Shown here: positions 52,812 to 53,466 of the stretch, piece by piece
Layout: each line of letters begins with the position of its first letter
Position numbering within the stretch: the stretch's first letter is position 1
Assembly: GCA_016191555.1 (NCBI GenBank)
Contig: JACPVX010000006.1
Span: forward strand, 1-53,466
DNA from: Bacteroidota bacterium
GTDB taxonomy: Bacteria > Bacteroidota > Bacteroidia > Cytophagales > Cyclobacteriaceae
DNA length: 53,466 nt
Reading direction: 5' to 3'
Notes under the pieces: model-generated
What the model was told of the DNA's origin: nothing
The model's input: the letters and a program-made list of their open reading frames with translations, nothing else
Databases searched by the model: none
Program-made: the position numbers and the translations under genes

Positions 52812-53006
52812 TTAATTGGCTAAACGAACGTCAACCGCATTTAAACCTTTCTTACCTTCTTTTAGGTCGAATGTGATAGTGTCGTTCTCACGAATCTTGT
52901 CTACCAATCCCGTTACGTGAACGAAATACTCTTGACCTGTTGATGTTTCTTTTACGAATCCAAAACCTTTAGCTTCGTTGAAGAATTTTACTGTTCCTTC
53001 TTTCAT
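52812..53006 (-). CDS. Cold-shock domain protein (CspA family)
   Basis: A 64-residue OB-fold nucleic-acid-binding protein. RNP1 is KGFGFV, RNP2-like is EYFVHVTGL, and KEGTVKFFNEAKGF is the standard start. It should act as an RNA chaperone. It has a perfect -7 promoter element upstream and a hairpin terminator downstream, so it is monocistronic. The DEAD-box helicase next to it may share the cold response. Confidence 0.95.
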   Translation of the reverse strand: MKEGTVKFFNEAKGFGFVKETSTGQEYFVHVTGLVDKIRENDTITFDLKEGKKGLNAVDVRLAN

Positions 53007-53038
53007 TTGTTTGTTATTGTAATTTGATAAATAAAGGT

Positions 53039-53046
53039 CAAAGATA
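53039..53046 (-). promoter_or_regulatory. -7 promoter element of the cold-shock gene
   Basis: The minus strand reads TATCTTTG, a perfect TAnnTTTG, 32 bases before the ATG at 53006. No TTG occurs at the normal -33 spacing. The short leader has no long cold-shock box or hairpin that I can see. Confidence 0.5.
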
Positions 53047-53107
53047 GTACAATTTTTGGTATTTCCGTTTTCCTATCAAGTAGCGACCATTTGAACCCAT
53101 TTGCACC

Positions 53108-53466
53108 ATGGATATTCAGTTACCTTTTCGCGTTGAAATAGCCCCGCAACCGGCCGATATTGACCAATATAACCACGTAAACAACGTGGTTTACGTGCGC
53201 TGGGTGCAGGAAGTGGCAGTAGCACACTGGCAAGCGCTGGCTTCGGCTGAGTTACAGCAAAAGTACGCCTGGATGCTGTTGCGACACGAAATTGACTATC
53301 AGCAACAGGCTTTTCTGGGTGACTTAATCTCCGGTGAAACATGGGTTGGCGAGGCGAAGGGCGCTACTTTCGAGCGGTTTGTGGTATTGCGCAAGGGCGA
53401 CACCGTGCTTACCCGATCGCGCATGGTATTTTATTGGGGGGGAGAGGATGATTGTTCATTTTCTTT
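53108..53466 (+). CDS. Acyl-CoA thioesterase, hotdog fold (3' end missing or frameshifted)
   Basis: ATG at 53108 opens a frame to the right edge of the window. IDQYNHVNNVVYVRWVQEV is the active-site stretch of the 4-hydroxybenzoyl-CoA/YbgC thioesterase family, with its catalytic Asp-type and N-H-V-N-N motif. GDLISGETWV and RSRMVFYW follow in the usual order. After a run of seven Gs near 53436-53442 the sequence no longer looks like the family, so a frameshift or a poor contig end is possible. It should hydrolyse short- or medium-chain acyl-CoA in the cytoplasm. Confidence 0.78.
   Translation, partial: MDIQLPFRVEIAPQPADIDQYNHVNNVVYVRWVQEVAVAHWQALASAELQQKYAWMLLRHEIDYQQQAFLGDLISGETWVGEAKGATFERFVVLRKGDTVLTRSRMVFYWGGEDDCSFS

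Overview
The window looks like chromosomal DNA of a member of the Bacteroidota, probably a Cytophagales-like bacterium. Three things suggest this. Several genes are preceded by the phylum's promoter pattern (TTG or TTTG, about 19-22 bases, then TAnnTTTG), and Shine-Dalgarno sequences are largely absent. An exosortase of the XrtF type, described in Bacteroidota, is present. The gene content (hisGDCBHAF-IE order, TrhO, an iodotyrosine-deiodinase-like protein, single-domain GIY-YIG genes near tRNAs) fits that phylum. The order-level assignment is inference.

Positions 1-31524 are one long minus-strand block, a Wzx/Wzy-type exopolysaccharide locus. In transcription order it starts with the export and chain-length pair (Wza-like lipoprotein, Wzc-like tyrosine autokinase). 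Next comes a legionaminic-acid-like module: LegB-type dehydratase, GT2, canonical NeuB, SpsF-type cytidylyltransferase, a divergent second NeuB and a PtmE-like CBS/nucleotidyltransferase. An SGNH hydrolase, flippase, three glycosyltransferases and a methyltransferase follow. A second module with its own likely promoter encodes a NeuA-like cytidylyltransferase, a 2-hydroxyacid dehydrogenase, an SDR epimerase, a HAD phosphatase and a 6-phosphogluconolactonase-like protein; its product is not obvious. The block ends with two glycosyltransferases, Wzy, a further GT4, a PglC/EpsL-like initiating transferase, two PglD/EpsM-like acetyltransferases, XrtF with its partner, and an EpsN-like aminotransferase. 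Last is the 5' 981 codons of a giant secreted repeat protein that runs off the left edge.

Positions 31580-39663 hold a penicillin-acylase family protein, a small membrane protein, tRNA-Ser(GCU), tRNA-Arg(UCU) and tRNA-Pro(UGG). After these is a duplicated, degenerate tRNA-Pro copy enclosing a frameshifted GIY-YIG gene. trhO, mogA, an M23 peptidase, a NUDIX hydrolase and a TPR lipoprotein complete the region.

Positions 39735-47109 are a complete histidine operon, hisG-D-C-B-H-A-F-IE. Its leader contains a promoter, a short peptide with an H-R-H-H-H run, and mutually exclusive antiterminator and terminator hairpins, so transcription attenuation is strongly suggested. A palindromic repeat and a 7-bp tandem repeat sit directly at the hisB start.

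Positions 47169-53466 encode an iodotyrosine-deiodinase-like flavoprotein, an alpha/beta hydrolase, a lone transketolase C-terminal subunit, a 57-residue conserved-looking small protein, a ceramidase-like protein, a DEAD-box helicase, a cold-shock protein and a thioesterase cut by the right edge.
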